A DNA stretch of 64,000 nucleotides from Microterricola viridarii (GTDB lineage Bacteria > Actinomycetota > Actinomycetes > Actinomycetales > Microbacteriaceae): the NCBI RefSeq assembly GCF_900104895.1, contig NZ_LT629742.1:930001-994000 (forward strand). Reading direction: 5' to 3'. The notes under the pieces are model-generated. The model saw only the letters and a list, made by a program, of their open reading frames with translations, searched no databases and was not told the DNA's origin. Below are positions 16,858 to 25,864 of the stretch, piece after piece (the first letter of the stretch is position 1; each line of letters starts with the position of its first letter). Both the position numbers and the translations under genes were made by a program.

Positions 16858-18419
16858 GTTCCACGCGCACCCGTTTGCCCTCCCTCAGCGCCGGCGAGCT
16901 GCTCGAGCTCGTCGCCGACGCGGGCAGCTTCCGCTCCTGGGACGCGGCCGTGCCGCCCCGGCACGTGCAGCCCGGCTACGCCGCCGACCTGGAGCGGGCC
17001 CGCGCCCGGAGCGGATGCGACGAGTCGGTGCTGACCGGTGAGCTGCGCATCGACGGGCGCCGCGTCGCCGTGCTGGTCAGCGAGTTCGGCTTCCTCGGCG
17101 GCTCGATCGGCGTCGACGCCGCGGGCAGGCTCATCGCCGCCATCGAGCGGGCGACGCGGGAGCGGCTGCCGCTGCTGGCCGGACCGGCATCCGGCGGCAC
17201 CCGGATGCAGGAGGGCACGGCCGCGTTCGTGGCCATGGTCGGCATTGCCGCGGCGATCGCCGAGCACAAGAGTGCCGGCCTGCCGTACCTGGTCTACCTG
17301 CGGCATCCGACCACGGGCGGGGTGATGGCGAGCTGGGGCTCGCTCGGTCACGTGACCGTGGCGGAGCCCGGGGCGCTGCTCGGCTTCCTCGGCCCACGCG
17401 TCTACGCGGCCCTCTACGGCGAGCCGTTCCCCGACGGGGTGCAGACGGCCGAGAACCTCTACCGCAACGGCGTGATCGACGGCGTGATCGCGCCCGCCCA
17501 GCTGCCCCGGCTGGTCGCCCGGCTGCTCTCGGTGGTCGCGCCGCCAGAGGGCGCAGGTAGCCTCGGGGGAGACAGCGGGCAGTGCGACGGTCAGTACGAC
17601 GGTCCCGCCATCAGCGCCTCGGCCTCCATCGCCGCCTCGCGGGCGCGGGCGCGCCCCGGCGCACGCACCATCCTGCGCCACGCCGCGCGAGACATCGTGC
17701 CGCTGAGCGGCACCGGGCAGGGCGAGGCCAGCGAGGGCCTGCTCCTGGCCATCGCCCGCTTCGGCGCCGTGCCCTGCGTCGTGATCGCACAGGACCGCTA
17801 TGCCCAGCGCGCGGGCGCGCCGTGGGGCCCGGCCGCACTGCGACAAGCCCAGCGCGGCCAGCGGCTCTCGGCCGAGCTCGGCCTGCCCCTGGTGACGATC
17901 ATCGACACCCCGGGCGCCGCCCTCTCCCGGGAGGCGGAGGAGGGCGGGCTCGCGGGCGAGATTGCGCGCACCCTGGAGAGCCTGGTCGGGCACGAGCAGG
18001 CCACGGTCGCCGTGCTGCTCGGCGAGGGAACCGGCGGCGGCGCGCTCGCCCTGCTGCCAAGCGACGTGACGATCGCCGCCCAGCACGCCTGGCTGGCCCC
18101 GCTGCCGCCAGAGGGCGCCAGCGTCATCATGCACGGCGACACGGCGCACGCCTCCGCCATGGCCGAAGCCCAGGGCATCGGAGCGGTGGCGCTGCGCACG
18201 GCCGGGATCGTGGACTGGGTGGTGCCGGAACGCCCGGATGCCGCGCTGGAGCCCACCGAGTTCAGTCGGAGGATCGGCCGGGTGATCGAACGGCAGCTGC
18301 TCGAACTGGCCGCGGCCACGCCCGCCGAGCGGCTGCGCCGACGCCGGGGCCGCTACCGCGCGTTGGTGCGGCTGCCCGGGCAGGCGGCAGACTCAGGACG
18401 GGACACCGTCGGTGAATAG
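16854..18419 (+). CDS. Fused acyl-CoA carboxylase carboxyltransferase (beta-alpha)
   Basis: The 521-residue protein joins both halves of a carboxyltransferase. The AccD-like half (about 1-240) has FLGGSIGVDAAGRL, SGGTRMQEG, TTGGVMASWGSLG and AEPGALLGFLGPRVY. The AccA-like half (about 265-500) has IDTPGAALSREAEEGG, GEGTGGGALAL and PEGASVIMHGD. It would transfer carboxyl between carboxybiotin and an acyl-CoA, or run in reverse. No biotin carboxylase or biotin carrier gene lies in the window, so partners must be elsewhere. It lies directly after the CoA-transferase with a GTGA overlap. Confidence 0.88.
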   Translation: MSSTRTRLPSLSAGELLELVADAGSFRSWDAAVPPRHVQPGYAADLERARARSGCDESVLTGELRIDGRRVAVLVSEFGFLGGSIGVDAAGRLIAAIERATRERLPLLAGPASGGTRMQEGTAAFVAMVGIAAAIAEHKSAGLPYLVYLRHPTTGGVMASWGSLGHVTVAEPGALLGFLGPRVYAALYGEPFPDGVQTAENLYRNGVIDGVIAPAQLPRLVARLLSVVAPPEGAGSLGGDSGQCDGQYDGPAISASASIAASRARARPGARTILRHAARDIVPLSGTGQGEASEGLLLAIARFGAVPCVVIAQDRYAQRAGAPWGPAALRQAQRGQRLSAELGLPLVTIIDTPGAALSREAEEGGLAGEIARTLESLVGHEQATVAVLLGEGTGGGALALLPSDVTIAAQHAWLAPLPPEGASVIMHGDTAHASAMAEAQGIGAVALRTAGIVDWVVPERPDAALEPTEFSRRIGRVIERQLLELAAATPAERLRRRRGRYRALVRLPGQAADSGRDTVGE

Positions 18420-18528
18420 CAACAACAGACGCATCAGCCACAGCAGCACCAGCGGCACCAATGGCACCAGCAACGTGAACGTCAGCACCGGCGTGGATTT
18501 CAGCACCAGAGAGAGTGGAGGCCAGCAG

Positions 18529-19470
18529 ATGGCACCGGAGAAAGTCAGCGCCCCGCACACCGACGGCCAGGCCCTGCGCGAGCAGCCGGGCATCGAGTTC
18601 GCCCCCGGACTGCTGCTGGACATCGTGCGCCCCGCCGACGACCGGGCCCTGCCGGCGATCATCTGGCTGCACGGCGGCGCCTGGCGGATGGGCGACCGCA
18701 GCTGGCGGCCCGACTTCGCCCGGTACTTCGCCCGCTCCGGCTTCGTCATGGTGAGCATCGACTACACACTCTCCGGCGACGCCGTCTTCCCGCAGCAGCT
18801 CCTCGACGTGCGCGCCGGCATCCGCTGGGTGCGCGAGAACGCGGAAGCGTACGGCATTCTGGCCGACTCGATCGGGCTCTGGGGCTCCTCGGCCGGCGGG
18901 CACCTCGCCGCCCTGGCCGGGCTGCACGGCGGGGCCCCGGCAATCTTCGGTGAGCCGGAGGGCGCGGGCAGCGCCGCCGTGCAGGCGGTCATGGACGGCT
19001 ACGGCGCCGGCGACCTGCTTGCGCCCGACCAGGACAACCCGCCTACAGCCGGCCTGCTCGGCGGCTCGCCCGGCGAACGGCGCGAGCTGGCAACGCTGGC
19101 GAGCCCGGCGCGCACCGCGGTGACGGGCGCCCCGCCGTTCCTCATCATGCACGGCGCCGCAGACGACCTGGTGCCGGCCAGCCAGAGCATCGCGCTCTAC
19201 AAGGCGCTCGCCGCGGGCGGGACGGACGCCACCCTCTACCTGATCGACGGCTTCGGCCACGGCTTCCTCAACCCGGCCGGCCTCGACGAGGTGGCGCCCG
19301 GCCCCCGCCTGGACTCCGGCCGGCTCGAGGCCGACCCCACGGCCACGGCCGAGCTGCGCAGCACGAGCGGCCGGGCCTGGCCGGTGTCGGCCACGTTCGA
19401 GGTCATCGAGCAGTTCTTCCGTGAGCACCTCGACAGCACCTCGAACACGACCACCGGGGCCGAGGCGTGA
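18529..19470 (+). CDS. Alpha/beta hydrolase, acetyl/feruloyl-esterase-like
   Basis: This 313-residue hydrolase is of the Aes/BD-FAE type, which often removes acetyl or phenolic acyl groups from plant glycosides. It has the oxyanion motif IIWLHGGAW, the nucleophile elbow GSSAGGHLAAL, LIMHGAADDLVP (acid) and FGHGF (His). I chose ATG 18529 because GGAG lies 8 bases upstream. An earlier GTG at 18412 would overlap the carboxyltransferase stop, as at other junctions here, but would add a Ser/Thr/Asn-rich leader without family similarity. Its stop overlaps the rhamnosidase start. Confidence 0.85.
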   Translation: MAPEKVSAPHTDGQALREQPGIEFAPGLLLDIVRPADDRALPAIIWLHGGAWRMGDRSWRPDFARYFARSGFVMVSIDYTLSGDAVFPQQLLDVRAGIRWVRENAEAYGILADSIGLWGSSAGGHLAALAGLHGGAPAIFGEPEGAGSAAVQAVMDGYGAGDLLAPDQDNPPTAGLLGGSPGERRELATLASPARTAVTGAPPFLIMHGAADDLVPASQSIALYKALAAGGTDATLYLIDGFGHGFLNPAGLDEVAPGPRLDSGRLEADPTATAELRSTSGRAWPVSATFEVIEQFFREHLDSTSNTTTGAEA

Positions 19471-21878
19471 GCACGGTGAGCACGGCGGATGCCCTGACCG
19501 CAGCCCTGGCATCCGCGCAGTGGATCTCGCCGTATGAGCCCGTGCCGCACCCCGCCGGGCAAAGGCCGGCCCACGAGCTGGCCGGCCGGTTCCACTGGGA
19601 CGGCGCGGCCCCAGAGACAGGCGCAGACGCCGGCGCAGAGGCCGTCGTCTACGCGACCGCGCACGGCGTCTACGAGCTCTTCGTCAACGGCGTCCGCGTC
19701 GGCGACGAGGAGCTCTCGCCCGGCTTCAGCTCCTACCGCAGTCGGCTGCAGGTGCAGCGCTGGGAGATCACGGCGCTGCTGCAGCCCGGCGAGAACTCGG
19801 TCACGGTGCTGCTCTCCGACGGCTGGTTCCGTGGCCGGCACGGCTTCGTGCGGCGGGCGGACGGCTTCGGCACCGACACCGCGTTCCTGGCCGCCGTGCT
19901 GCTGGAGCCGAGCACGGGCGCGGCCCGGCCGCTGCTGGCGACCGGCGCCCACTGGGAGTCCCGCCCGAGCCACATCACCCGTGCCGACCTGATGGACGGG
20001 CAGCGCATCGACCTCCGGTTGGAGGGACCGGACGCGCCGGGGCGGCCCCAAGGCGCGGTGCTCTCGACCGACCCGCTCTGCGACGACCGCACCCGGCTCG
20101 TCCCGGCCGAGGCCCCCGCGGTGCGCCGCATCCAGGAGCTGAGCCCGACACAGATCAGCACGCCCGGCGAGGGCATCACCGTCGTCGACTTCGGACAGAA
20201 CATCAACGGCTGGGTGCGCCTGCACGAACTCGGCCCGGCCGGCACCCGCACGGTGCTCCGCCACGGCGAGGCCCTGGACGATGCGGGCCTGTTGCTCGTG
20301 GAGAACATCCGGGCCTTCGACTTCGCCACCCGCGCGGTGCTGCCGGCCGGCCAGGTCGACGAGGTCATCTCGGCCGGCCGGGCGGGCGACATGTTCGAGC
20401 CCCGGCACACGACCCACGGCTTCCGCTACGTGCAGATCGAGGGCGCCGCCGGCCCGATCGGCATGGGCGACATCCTGGCCATCGTCGTGCACAGCGAGCT
20501 GGCGCGCACCGGTACATTCACCGCCAGCGACCCGCTGCTGAACACGCTGCACGACGTCGTCGACTGGAGCTTCCGCGGCAACGCCTGCGCGGTGCCGACC
20601 GACTGTCCGCAGCGGGAGCGCTCCGGCTTCACCGGCGACTGGCAGGTCTTCGCCGACACCGCCGCCCTGCTCTATGACGTGGCCGCGTTCAGCGAGAGCT
20701 GGTCGACCGACCTGGCCGCCGACCAGTGGGCCGACGGCCGGGTGCCCACCGTGGTGCCCAACCCGGCGGGTAACAGGCCATCCGGCAGCGCGTTCGAGGA
20801 CATGGCGGCCGGCTCGGCCGGGTGGGGGGATGCCGCGGTGCTCGTGCCGTGGTCGATGTGGCGCGCCTACGGCGACCGGGTCGCCCTGGCGCGCGCACTG
20901 CCGTCGATGCGGGTCTGGGTCGAATACGCCGCCCGCTCGGCCGCCGCCGGCCGGCACCCCGACCGGGCAGCGGAGCGCCCGCTCGAACGGCCGCACGAGC
21001 GCTACCTCTGGGACACTGGATTCCACTTCGGCGAGTGGCTGGAGCCAGACACCCCGCCCGCGCCGGACCCCACCGTCGACCACGGCATCGTCGCGACCGC
21101 ATTCCTGCATCGATCGGCCCACACGCTCGCGCTGGCCGAGGCCGCCGTCGGCCGGCCCGCCGATGCCGAGCACTACAGCCGGCTCGCCGAGAACGTGCGC
21201 GCGGCCTGGTGCGCCGAGTACCTGGCCGCCGACAACACGCTCAGCGAGGAATCGCAGGGCCACTACGTGCGCGCGCTCGCTTTCGGCCTCGTTCCGGAGG
21301 AGCGCCGGCAGGCCGTCGCCGACCGGCTGGCCGCCCTGATCCGCGAGAATGGCACCCGGCTCGGCACCGGGTTCCTCGCGACCGGCTTGCTGCTGCCCAC
21401 CCTGGCGGATGCCGGACACCTCGACCTCGCCTACGAGCTGCTCTTCGCCCGCGACATCCCGTCCTGGCTCGGCATGATCGATCACGGTGCCACCACGATG
21501 TGGGAGTGGTGGGATGGCGTGACCCCGAGCGGGGTGCGCGGTTCTCTCAACCATTACAGCAAGGGGGCCGTCGCTTCCTTCCTCTACACGCACGTCGCCG
21601 GCATCCGCCTGGCCGAGAACCCGGAGCCCGGCGCGGAGGCGTACGGCACGGTCGTCATCGCCCCGCAGCCGGGCGGCGGCCTGAGCTCCGCCGCCGCGAG
21701 CGTGCACACCCGGCGGGGAACCATCGGCGCCGAGTGGCGGATCGAGGGCGGCACGTTCCGGCTCACCGCCACGATCCCCGCCGGCGTCACCGCCGAGGTG
21801 CGGCTGCCGGACGGATCGCGCGTGAGCGGGGTCGGCGGCGGAACCCACAGTTACACCGTCGCCGCCGCCGGCCGCTGA
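19467..21878 (+). CDS. GH78 alpha-L-rhamnosidase, copy 1
   Basis: The 803-residue enzyme releases terminal alpha-L-rhamnose from glycosides. It has the beta-sandwich carbohydrate-binding region (YATAHGVYELFVNG near residue 60), the catalytic signature DCPQRERSGFTGD near residue 378 with the conserved Asp-Glu-Asp set, the (alpha/alpha)6 core with GWGDAAVLVPW, the second catalytic region GATTMWEWWDG and a C-terminal sandwich. It lacks the N-terminal Ig-like domain kept in copy 2 (about 100 residues). There is no signal peptide, so it works inside the cell on imported substrate. GTG 19467 overlaps the upstream stop. Confidence 0.94.
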   Translation: MSTVSTADALTAALASAQWISPYEPVPHPAGQRPAHELAGRFHWDGAAPETGADAGAEAVVYATAHGVYELFVNGVRVGDEELSPGFSSYRSRLQVQRWEITALLQPGENSVTVLLSDGWFRGRHGFVRRADGFGTDTAFLAAVLLEPSTGAARPLLATGAHWESRPSHITRADLMDGQRIDLRLEGPDAPGRPQGAVLSTDPLCDDRTRLVPAEAPAVRRIQELSPTQISTPGEGITVVDFGQNINGWVRLHELGPAGTRTVLRHGEALDDAGLLLVENIRAFDFATRAVLPAGQVDEVISAGRAGDMFEPRHTTHGFRYVQIEGAAGPIGMGDILAIVVHSELARTGTFTASDPLLNTLHDVVDWSFRGNACAVPTDCPQRERSGFTGDWQVFADTAALLYDVAAFSESWSTDLAADQWADGRVPTVVPNPAGNRPSGSAFEDMAAGSAGWGDAAVLVPWSMWRAYGDRVALARALPSMRVWVEYAARSAAAGRHPDRAAERPLERPHERYLWDTGFHFGEWLEPDTPPAPDPTVDHGIVATAFLHRSAHTLALAEAAVGRPADAEHYSRLAENVRAAWCAEYLAADNTLSEESQGHYVRALAFGLVPEERRQAVADRLAALIRENGTRLGTGFLATGLLLPTLADAGHLDLAYELLFARDIPSWLGMIDHGATTMWEWWDGVTPSGVRGSLNHYSKGAVASFLYTHVAGIRLAENPEPGAEAYGTVVIAPQPGGGLSSAAASVHTRRGTIGAEWRIEGGTFRLTATIPAGVTAEVRLPDGSRVSGVGGGTHSYTVAAAGR

Positions 21879-21905
21879 CGCCCGAGCACCGGAAGGCACT
21901 TCAGC

Positions 21906-23519
21906 ATGGCGAGTTACACGAACCCCGTCGTCAGGGGCAACGCCCCAGACCCCTCGGCGATTCGAGTGGGCGACGACTACTACCTGGCCACCTCCACATT
22001 CGGGCTTCTGCCGGGAATCGTCATCCGACACTCGACCGACCTCGTGAACTGGCGCATCATCGGCCATGCCGTCACCCGGCCGGCGCAGTACCGCCGCGAC
22101 GGCCAGCCCGGCCCCATCGTGTTGTTCGCGCCGACGCTGCGCCACCACGACGGCCGCTTCTACCTGGCCACGACGAACGTCGCTGACCGACAGGGGAACT
22201 TCTACGTCACCACGGAGGACCCGGCCGGCGAGTGGTCGGACGCGATCTGGATCGACGAGGCGGACTTCGGATTCGACCCGTCGCTCTTCCGCGACGACGA
22301 TGGCGTCTGGTACTACACCCGGCGCACGCTGGAGTTCCGCGAGGATGGCAACCTCGGGGCCATCGTGCAGACGACGATCGACATCGACACGGGAGTCATC
22401 GGCGAGTTCCAGCCGATCACGGCCGACCACCGCGGTTTCGTGACCAATGACATCGAGGGCCCGCACCTCTACAAGATCGACGGACGGTACTACCTGAGCG
22501 CCGCGGAGGGCAGCAGCTGGAAGGGGCACATGCAGACGATCGGTCGCTCCGACTCGCCGTGGGGTCCGTTCGAGCCCGCCCCGCACAACCCGATCCTCTC
22601 GCACCGCGACCGCGTCGCCCACCCGATCCAGTCCCTCGGTCACGCCGAGCTCGTCGACACGGCGGACGGCGACTGGTGGGCGCTCAGCCTCGGCACCCGG
22701 CATGCCGGGATCGCCCTGCACCACAACCTCGGCCGCGAGACCTTCCTCACCCCAGTGCGCTGGGTGGACGGCTGGCCGGTCGTCGGCACAGCCGACGGCA
22801 CGACCGGCGGTTCAGAGTTGGAATTCGACGGCCTGACGCTGCCGGCCGGCCAGGGCAGCGTGGATCGGGGCAGCGTGGACCAAGCAAGCGTCGGCCAGAT
22901 CGCCGACACCCTGTGGACGCGCGGCTGGAGCACCCTCGGCGTGCCGGCGGCCGGGCTCGATGAGCACGCCGGGGACGCGCGGATCGAACTCCCCGCCGGC
23001 GCGCGGCTCGAGGGCGCGGATGCCGGACCGATCGGCGCCCTGCTGCTGCCGCAGACCGAGGACAGGCAACGCTTCAGCGCCACGGTGGCGGCCGACTCCA
23101 CCGCGGTGGCCGGCGTCGCCGCGTTCGCGACGCGCGGGCACCTCTACTCTGCTGTCGTCGAACAGGGAGAAAGTGGCAGACGAATTGTCTTCAGTCGGGC
23201 CGTCGACGACCTGCGCACAGAGACGGTGACGCCGATCGCACCGGACGGCGACGTCGTGCTCCGCATCGACGCCGGCGAGAGCACCTATTCCTTCAGCGCC
23301 GAGGTCGACGGCGTCACCAGTGAGCTCGGGGCCGGCTCCGCGCGGCTGCTGTCCGCCGAGACTGCATCCTGGTTCGTCGGCGTGCACTTCGCGCTCGTGG
23401 CGATCGCGGATGCCGCCGCGGGTGCAGGCACGGGGCACACCGATGCCGCCGCGGTGTTCCTCGACGTGATCGTCAGCGACACCCCGGGGGAGGCGCCCAG
23501 CCTGCACATGGAGTTCTGA
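21906..23519 (+). CDS. GH43 family glycosidase, copy 1
   Basis: The 537-residue enzyme has a five-bladed GH43 propeller: base Asp15 in NAPDPSAIR, modulating Asp in GFDPSLFRDDDG and acid Glu in DIEGPHLYKIDG. A C-terminal concanavalin-like domain (about 330-530) is typical of beta-xylosidase/arabinofuranosidase subfamilies. It probably removes xylose or arabinose inside the cell; there is no signal peptide. It follows the rhamnosidase by 27 bases with GGAAGG before ATG 21906 and is the last gene of the operon. Confidence 0.92.
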   Translation: MASYTNPVVRGNAPDPSAIRVGDDYYLATSTFGLLPGIVIRHSTDLVNWRIIGHAVTRPAQYRRDGQPGPIVLFAPTLRHHDGRFYLATTNVADRQGNFYVTTEDPAGEWSDAIWIDEADFGFDPSLFRDDDGVWYYTRRTLEFREDGNLGAIVQTTIDIDTGVIGEFQPITADHRGFVTNDIEGPHLYKIDGRYYLSAAEGSSWKGHMQTIGRSDSPWGPFEPAPHNPILSHRDRVAHPIQSLGHAELVDTADGDWWALSLGTRHAGIALHHNLGRETFLTPVRWVDGWPVVGTADGTTGGSELEFDGLTLPAGQGSVDRGSVDQASVGQIADTLWTRGWSTLGVPAAGLDEHAGDARIELPAGARLEGADAGPIGALLLPQTEDRQRFSATVAADSTAVAGVAAFATRGHLYSAVVEQGESGRRIVFSRAVDDLRTETVTPIAPDGDVVLRIDAGESTYSFSAEVDGVTSELGAGSARLLSAETASWFVGVHFALVAIADAAAGAGTGHTDAAAVFLDVIVSDTPGEAPSLHMEF

Positions 23520-23532
23520 CCCGGCGCGAAAC

Positions 23533-23587
23533 CCGGGCAACGAAGAACGCCGTTGCGGATTCCGCAGCGGCGTTCGTCGTTGCCCGG
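23533..23587. terminator. Long bidirectional terminator hairpin
   Basis: A 27-base arm (23533-23559) pairs with 23561-23587 with one mismatch and one G-T pair and virtually no loop. It lies between the converging GH43 and cupin genes, 14 bases after the GH43 stop. Confidence 0.85.
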
Positions 23588-23607
23588 CCAGCGCAGCCGG
23601 ACGAGGG

Positions 23608-24690
23608 CTAGATGTCGAGCCCGGCGACGCGCTCGGGCGGCGGGCCGACGACCACCAGGTCGAGCTCGGCCTGGGCGCGGCCGAAGCCGGGGCCGTTGAA
23701 GCCGGGCACTGCGCCCTCCGTGTAGATCGACTCCTCGGTGGGACTGAAGACGTACTCGAAGAACGGCTCGAAGATCGAGGGGGCCAGCACGCCCACCATC
23801 CGCGCGTAGGCGGTTTCGTAGGCGTAGGAGTGGATCGTGCCCGCCGGGGCGTGCACGAAGTCGCCCTTGCTGAGCAGCACCTCGCGCCCGTTCACGTGCA
23901 GGCGCACGCGGCCGTCCAGGCAGATGAAATTCTCGGTGTGCTGCTGGTGGAAGTGCAGCGGGATGTAGCCGGAGCGCGCGCCGCTGGACTCCACCGCGAA
24001 GTAGCGCCCGCCGGTGTTGGCCCCGCGGGACATGTAGCTGTGCATCTCGTCGGCTCCGAGGTAGCGCTCGCCCTCGCCGGCGCTCAGGAAGAACGCCTCC
24101 TCCGTGCGAGGCAGGCCGGCGTGGCGGGCGCCGGCAGCCGGCTGCCGCGCGGCGTCGAAGAGCGGCACCGCGGTGACGTCGACGCCGAACTCCTCGCCGA
24201 CCGCGCGGAACTCGTCGAGCGAGACGAGCCGCTCGGCCCGGGCCGGGCGCACGTGCGAGGCCGTCGGGGTGCCGAGGCGGCTGAGCAGCTCGAGCGAGTG
24301 ACCGGGCGAGGACCAGAGCAGCAGGCGGTTCTCGCCGGCAAGCATCCGGTAGGCGAAGGAGGTGCCGGCCGGGATGACGACCTCGTCGCCCGGGGAGAGC
24401 AGGCTCGTCTCGGAGCCGAGCCAGACCTGCACGAGGCCGTCGAACACGATGACGGTGCGGTGCTCGGCGGCATCCGTCGTCGCGGGCAGCTCCGCCCCGC
24501 GCCCGCCGGAGAGGTACGCGGCACCGAAGAGGTCGCCGGTGTCGACCGGGCGGGCGATCACCGTGAGCAGCTGCCCGTTGAGCAGGAACCGATCGCCGTG
24601 CCCCGCCGCCATGACATACGGCAGCTGCGCCCCCGGGAGCGCGTTGGCGATCGGGACGTGGGCCCCAGGCTCGAGCAGGGTGGATGCCAT
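23608..24690 (-). CDS. Quercetin 2,3-dioxygenase-like bicupin
   Basis: The 360-residue protein has two cupin domains. The C-terminal cupin keeps a full metal site: PLHFHQQHTE (His, His, Glu) and GDFVHAPAGTIHSY (His). The N-terminal cupin has the fold (LSPGDEVVIPAGTSF) but its ligands are replaced. The layout resembles quercetinases, which open the flavonol C ring releasing CO and leave a depside. Start ATG 24690 follows GAGGAG. The surrounding rhamnosidases, glucosidase and esterases suit a flavonoid glycoside pathway. A quercetinase assignment is family inference; a sugar-related cupin remains possible. Confidence 0.72.
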   Translation of the reverse strand: MASTLLEPGAHVPIANALPGAQLPYVMAAGHGDRFLLNGQLLTVIARPVDTGDLFGAAYLSGGRGAELPATTDAAEHRTVIVFDGLVQVWLGSETSLLSPGDEVVIPAGTSFAYRMLAGENRLLLWSSPGHSLELLSRLGTPTASHVRPARAERLVSLDEFRAVGEEFGVDVTAVPLFDAARQPAAGARHAGLPRTEEAFFLSAGEGERYLGADEMHSYMSRGANTGGRYFAVESSGARSGYIPLHFHQQHTENFICLDGRVRLHVNGREVLLSKGDFVHAPAGTIHSYAYETAYARMVGVLAPSIFEPFFEYVFSPTEESIYTEGAVPGFNGPGFGRAQAELDLVVVGPPPERVAGLDI

Positions 24691-24781
24691 CGATGTCTCC
24701 TCATTGAGTCGTGTGTGCGCCCCCACCAGAGAGGGCAGCAGCCTTCATTGTTCCCGAGACGGGCCGCACAGAATACGTTCC

Positions 24782-24796
24782 TTCCACTGAATGGAA
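24782..24796. promoter_or_regulatory. Candidate IclR operator 2
   Basis: TTCCACTGAATGGAA is a perfect inverted repeat, TTCCA-N5-TGGAA, extended to CTTCCA/TGGAAG (24781-24797). It lies between the end of iclR and the start of the cupin gene, about 92 bases before that ATG, where a promoter is expected. Confidence 0.6.
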
Positions 24797-24809
24797 GTGC
24801 GTTTCATGC

Positions 24810-25661
24810 TCAGCGGCTCTCGCGGTCCGGCTGCGAGCGGATGCCGTCGATGCCCGGCGGGTGGTAGCCGAGGGCGCGGGAGATCGACCGCGCCGTCGCC
24901 CGCAGCGCGGGCAGCGCGACATCCGGTGTGAACGCGCCGTCCGGGGCCAGGATCGACACCGCGGCGGCCACCTGGCGATTGGCGCCGAAGACGGGCGCGG
25001 CCAGCGAGATGGTGTGCGAGGGCTGGGTGCGGCGCACGACGGAGTAGCCGAGCCGGGCGACATCCTTCAGCTCGAGCCGCAGCGCCTCGATGGAGCCCAG
25101 ATTCTCGACCTGGAAGTCCTCGTCGAGCGGCAGCGCGAGGGTCGCCTCGCGCTCCGGCGTCGGCTGCGCGGCCAGCAGCACCCGGCCGACCGCAGTGCTG
25201 CGCAGCGGCAGCCGACCTCCCAGCCGGTAGGCCACAGCCGGCGCGCGCCGGGAGGAGAGCCGCTCGATCAGGATCGCCTCCCGCCCGTCCTGCACGGCCA
25301 ATAGCACGTGGTGGCGGCTGACCTCGTAGAGGTCCTCGAGGAAGGGCAGCGCGATCTCGCGCACGCCGTGCCCGCGGGGCGCGAGCGAGGCCACCTCCCA
25401 GAGGCGCACCCCGATGACGAAGTCGCCGCCGGGCAGTCGTTCGAGGGCGCCCCACTTGAGCAGTCCCTGGGCCAGCCGGAGCGTCGAGGAGAGCGGAATC
25501 CCGGAGCGGGCGGAGAGCTCGCCGAGGCTGAGCTCGCGGCGGTCATCGCTGAAACAGTTGAGCAGCGAGAGCGCGCGATCGATCACGGGCTCGCCGCGCG
25601 GCGGCCGCTTGCCGCGGGTGGGGGCGGGGCGGGGCGGCTGCACTTCGGCGGGCATGTCCAT
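24810..25661 (-). CDS. IclR family transcriptional regulator
   Basis: The 283-residue protein has an N-terminal winged helix (AloneS-type positions about 25-85: VIDRALSLLNCFSD, LSLGELSARSGIPLSSTLRL) and a C-terminal IclR effector domain with GREAILIERL, GRLPLRSTAVGRVLLA and YSVVRRTQPSHTISLAAPV. IclR proteins in catabolic islands usually sense a pathway aromatic or sugar acid. It is divergent from the ABC transporter. Inverted repeats of TTCCA-N5-TGGAA type occur on both sides of it and before the FAH operon, so it is the probable local regulator. Confidence 0.93.
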   Translation of the reverse strand: MDMPAEVQPPRPAPTRGKRPPRGEPVIDRALSLLNCFSDDRRELSLGELSARSGIPLSSTLRLAQGLLKWGALERLPGGDFVIGVRLWEVASLAPRGHGVREIALPFLEDLYEVSRHHVLLAVQDGREAILIERLSSRRAPAVAYRLGGRLPLRSTAVGRVLLAAQPTPEREATLALPLDEDFQVENLGSIEALRLELKDVARLGYSVVRRTQPSHTISLAAPVFGANRQVAAAVSILAPDGAFTPDVALPALRATARSISRALGYHPPGIDGIRSQPDRESR

Positions 25662-25692
25662 GCCGCCGATCCTGTCGGAACCGGCCCAATAT

Positions 25693-25707
25693 GTCCAATC
25701 AATGGAA
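25693..25707. promoter_or_regulatory. Candidate IclR operator 3
   Basis: GTCCAATCAATGGAA matches the TTCCA-N5-TGGAA repeat with one arm mismatch. It lies 32 bases upstream of the iclR start codon in the divergent iclR/ABC transporter control region. Confidence 0.55.
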
Positions 25708-25864
25708 TTGTCTTGGATTCGAGGTCGGGGTTCAGCGCACAGTGGGCCGAGCGATGGCGCTCCGGCGCCCGCTGAAACGTCTCACAGCACCAAGCCAATG
25801 CAGTCAGAACACGAACACCAACAAAGCAGTCAGTGCAATCAATCAGCGTAGATGGAGGCCGAAC

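Noticed and set aside
18412-18528. Separate small gene between carboxyltransferase and esterase
   Set aside because: The only open frame continues directly into the esterase, so it is a leader or spacer and not an independent gene.
19236-22724. A 1162-residue open frame antisense to rhamnosidase and GH43 copy 1
   Set aside because: High GC keeps the antisense frame open; its translation is Arg/Gly/His-rich without motifs, while the plus-strand frames carry clear GH78 and GH43 signatures.
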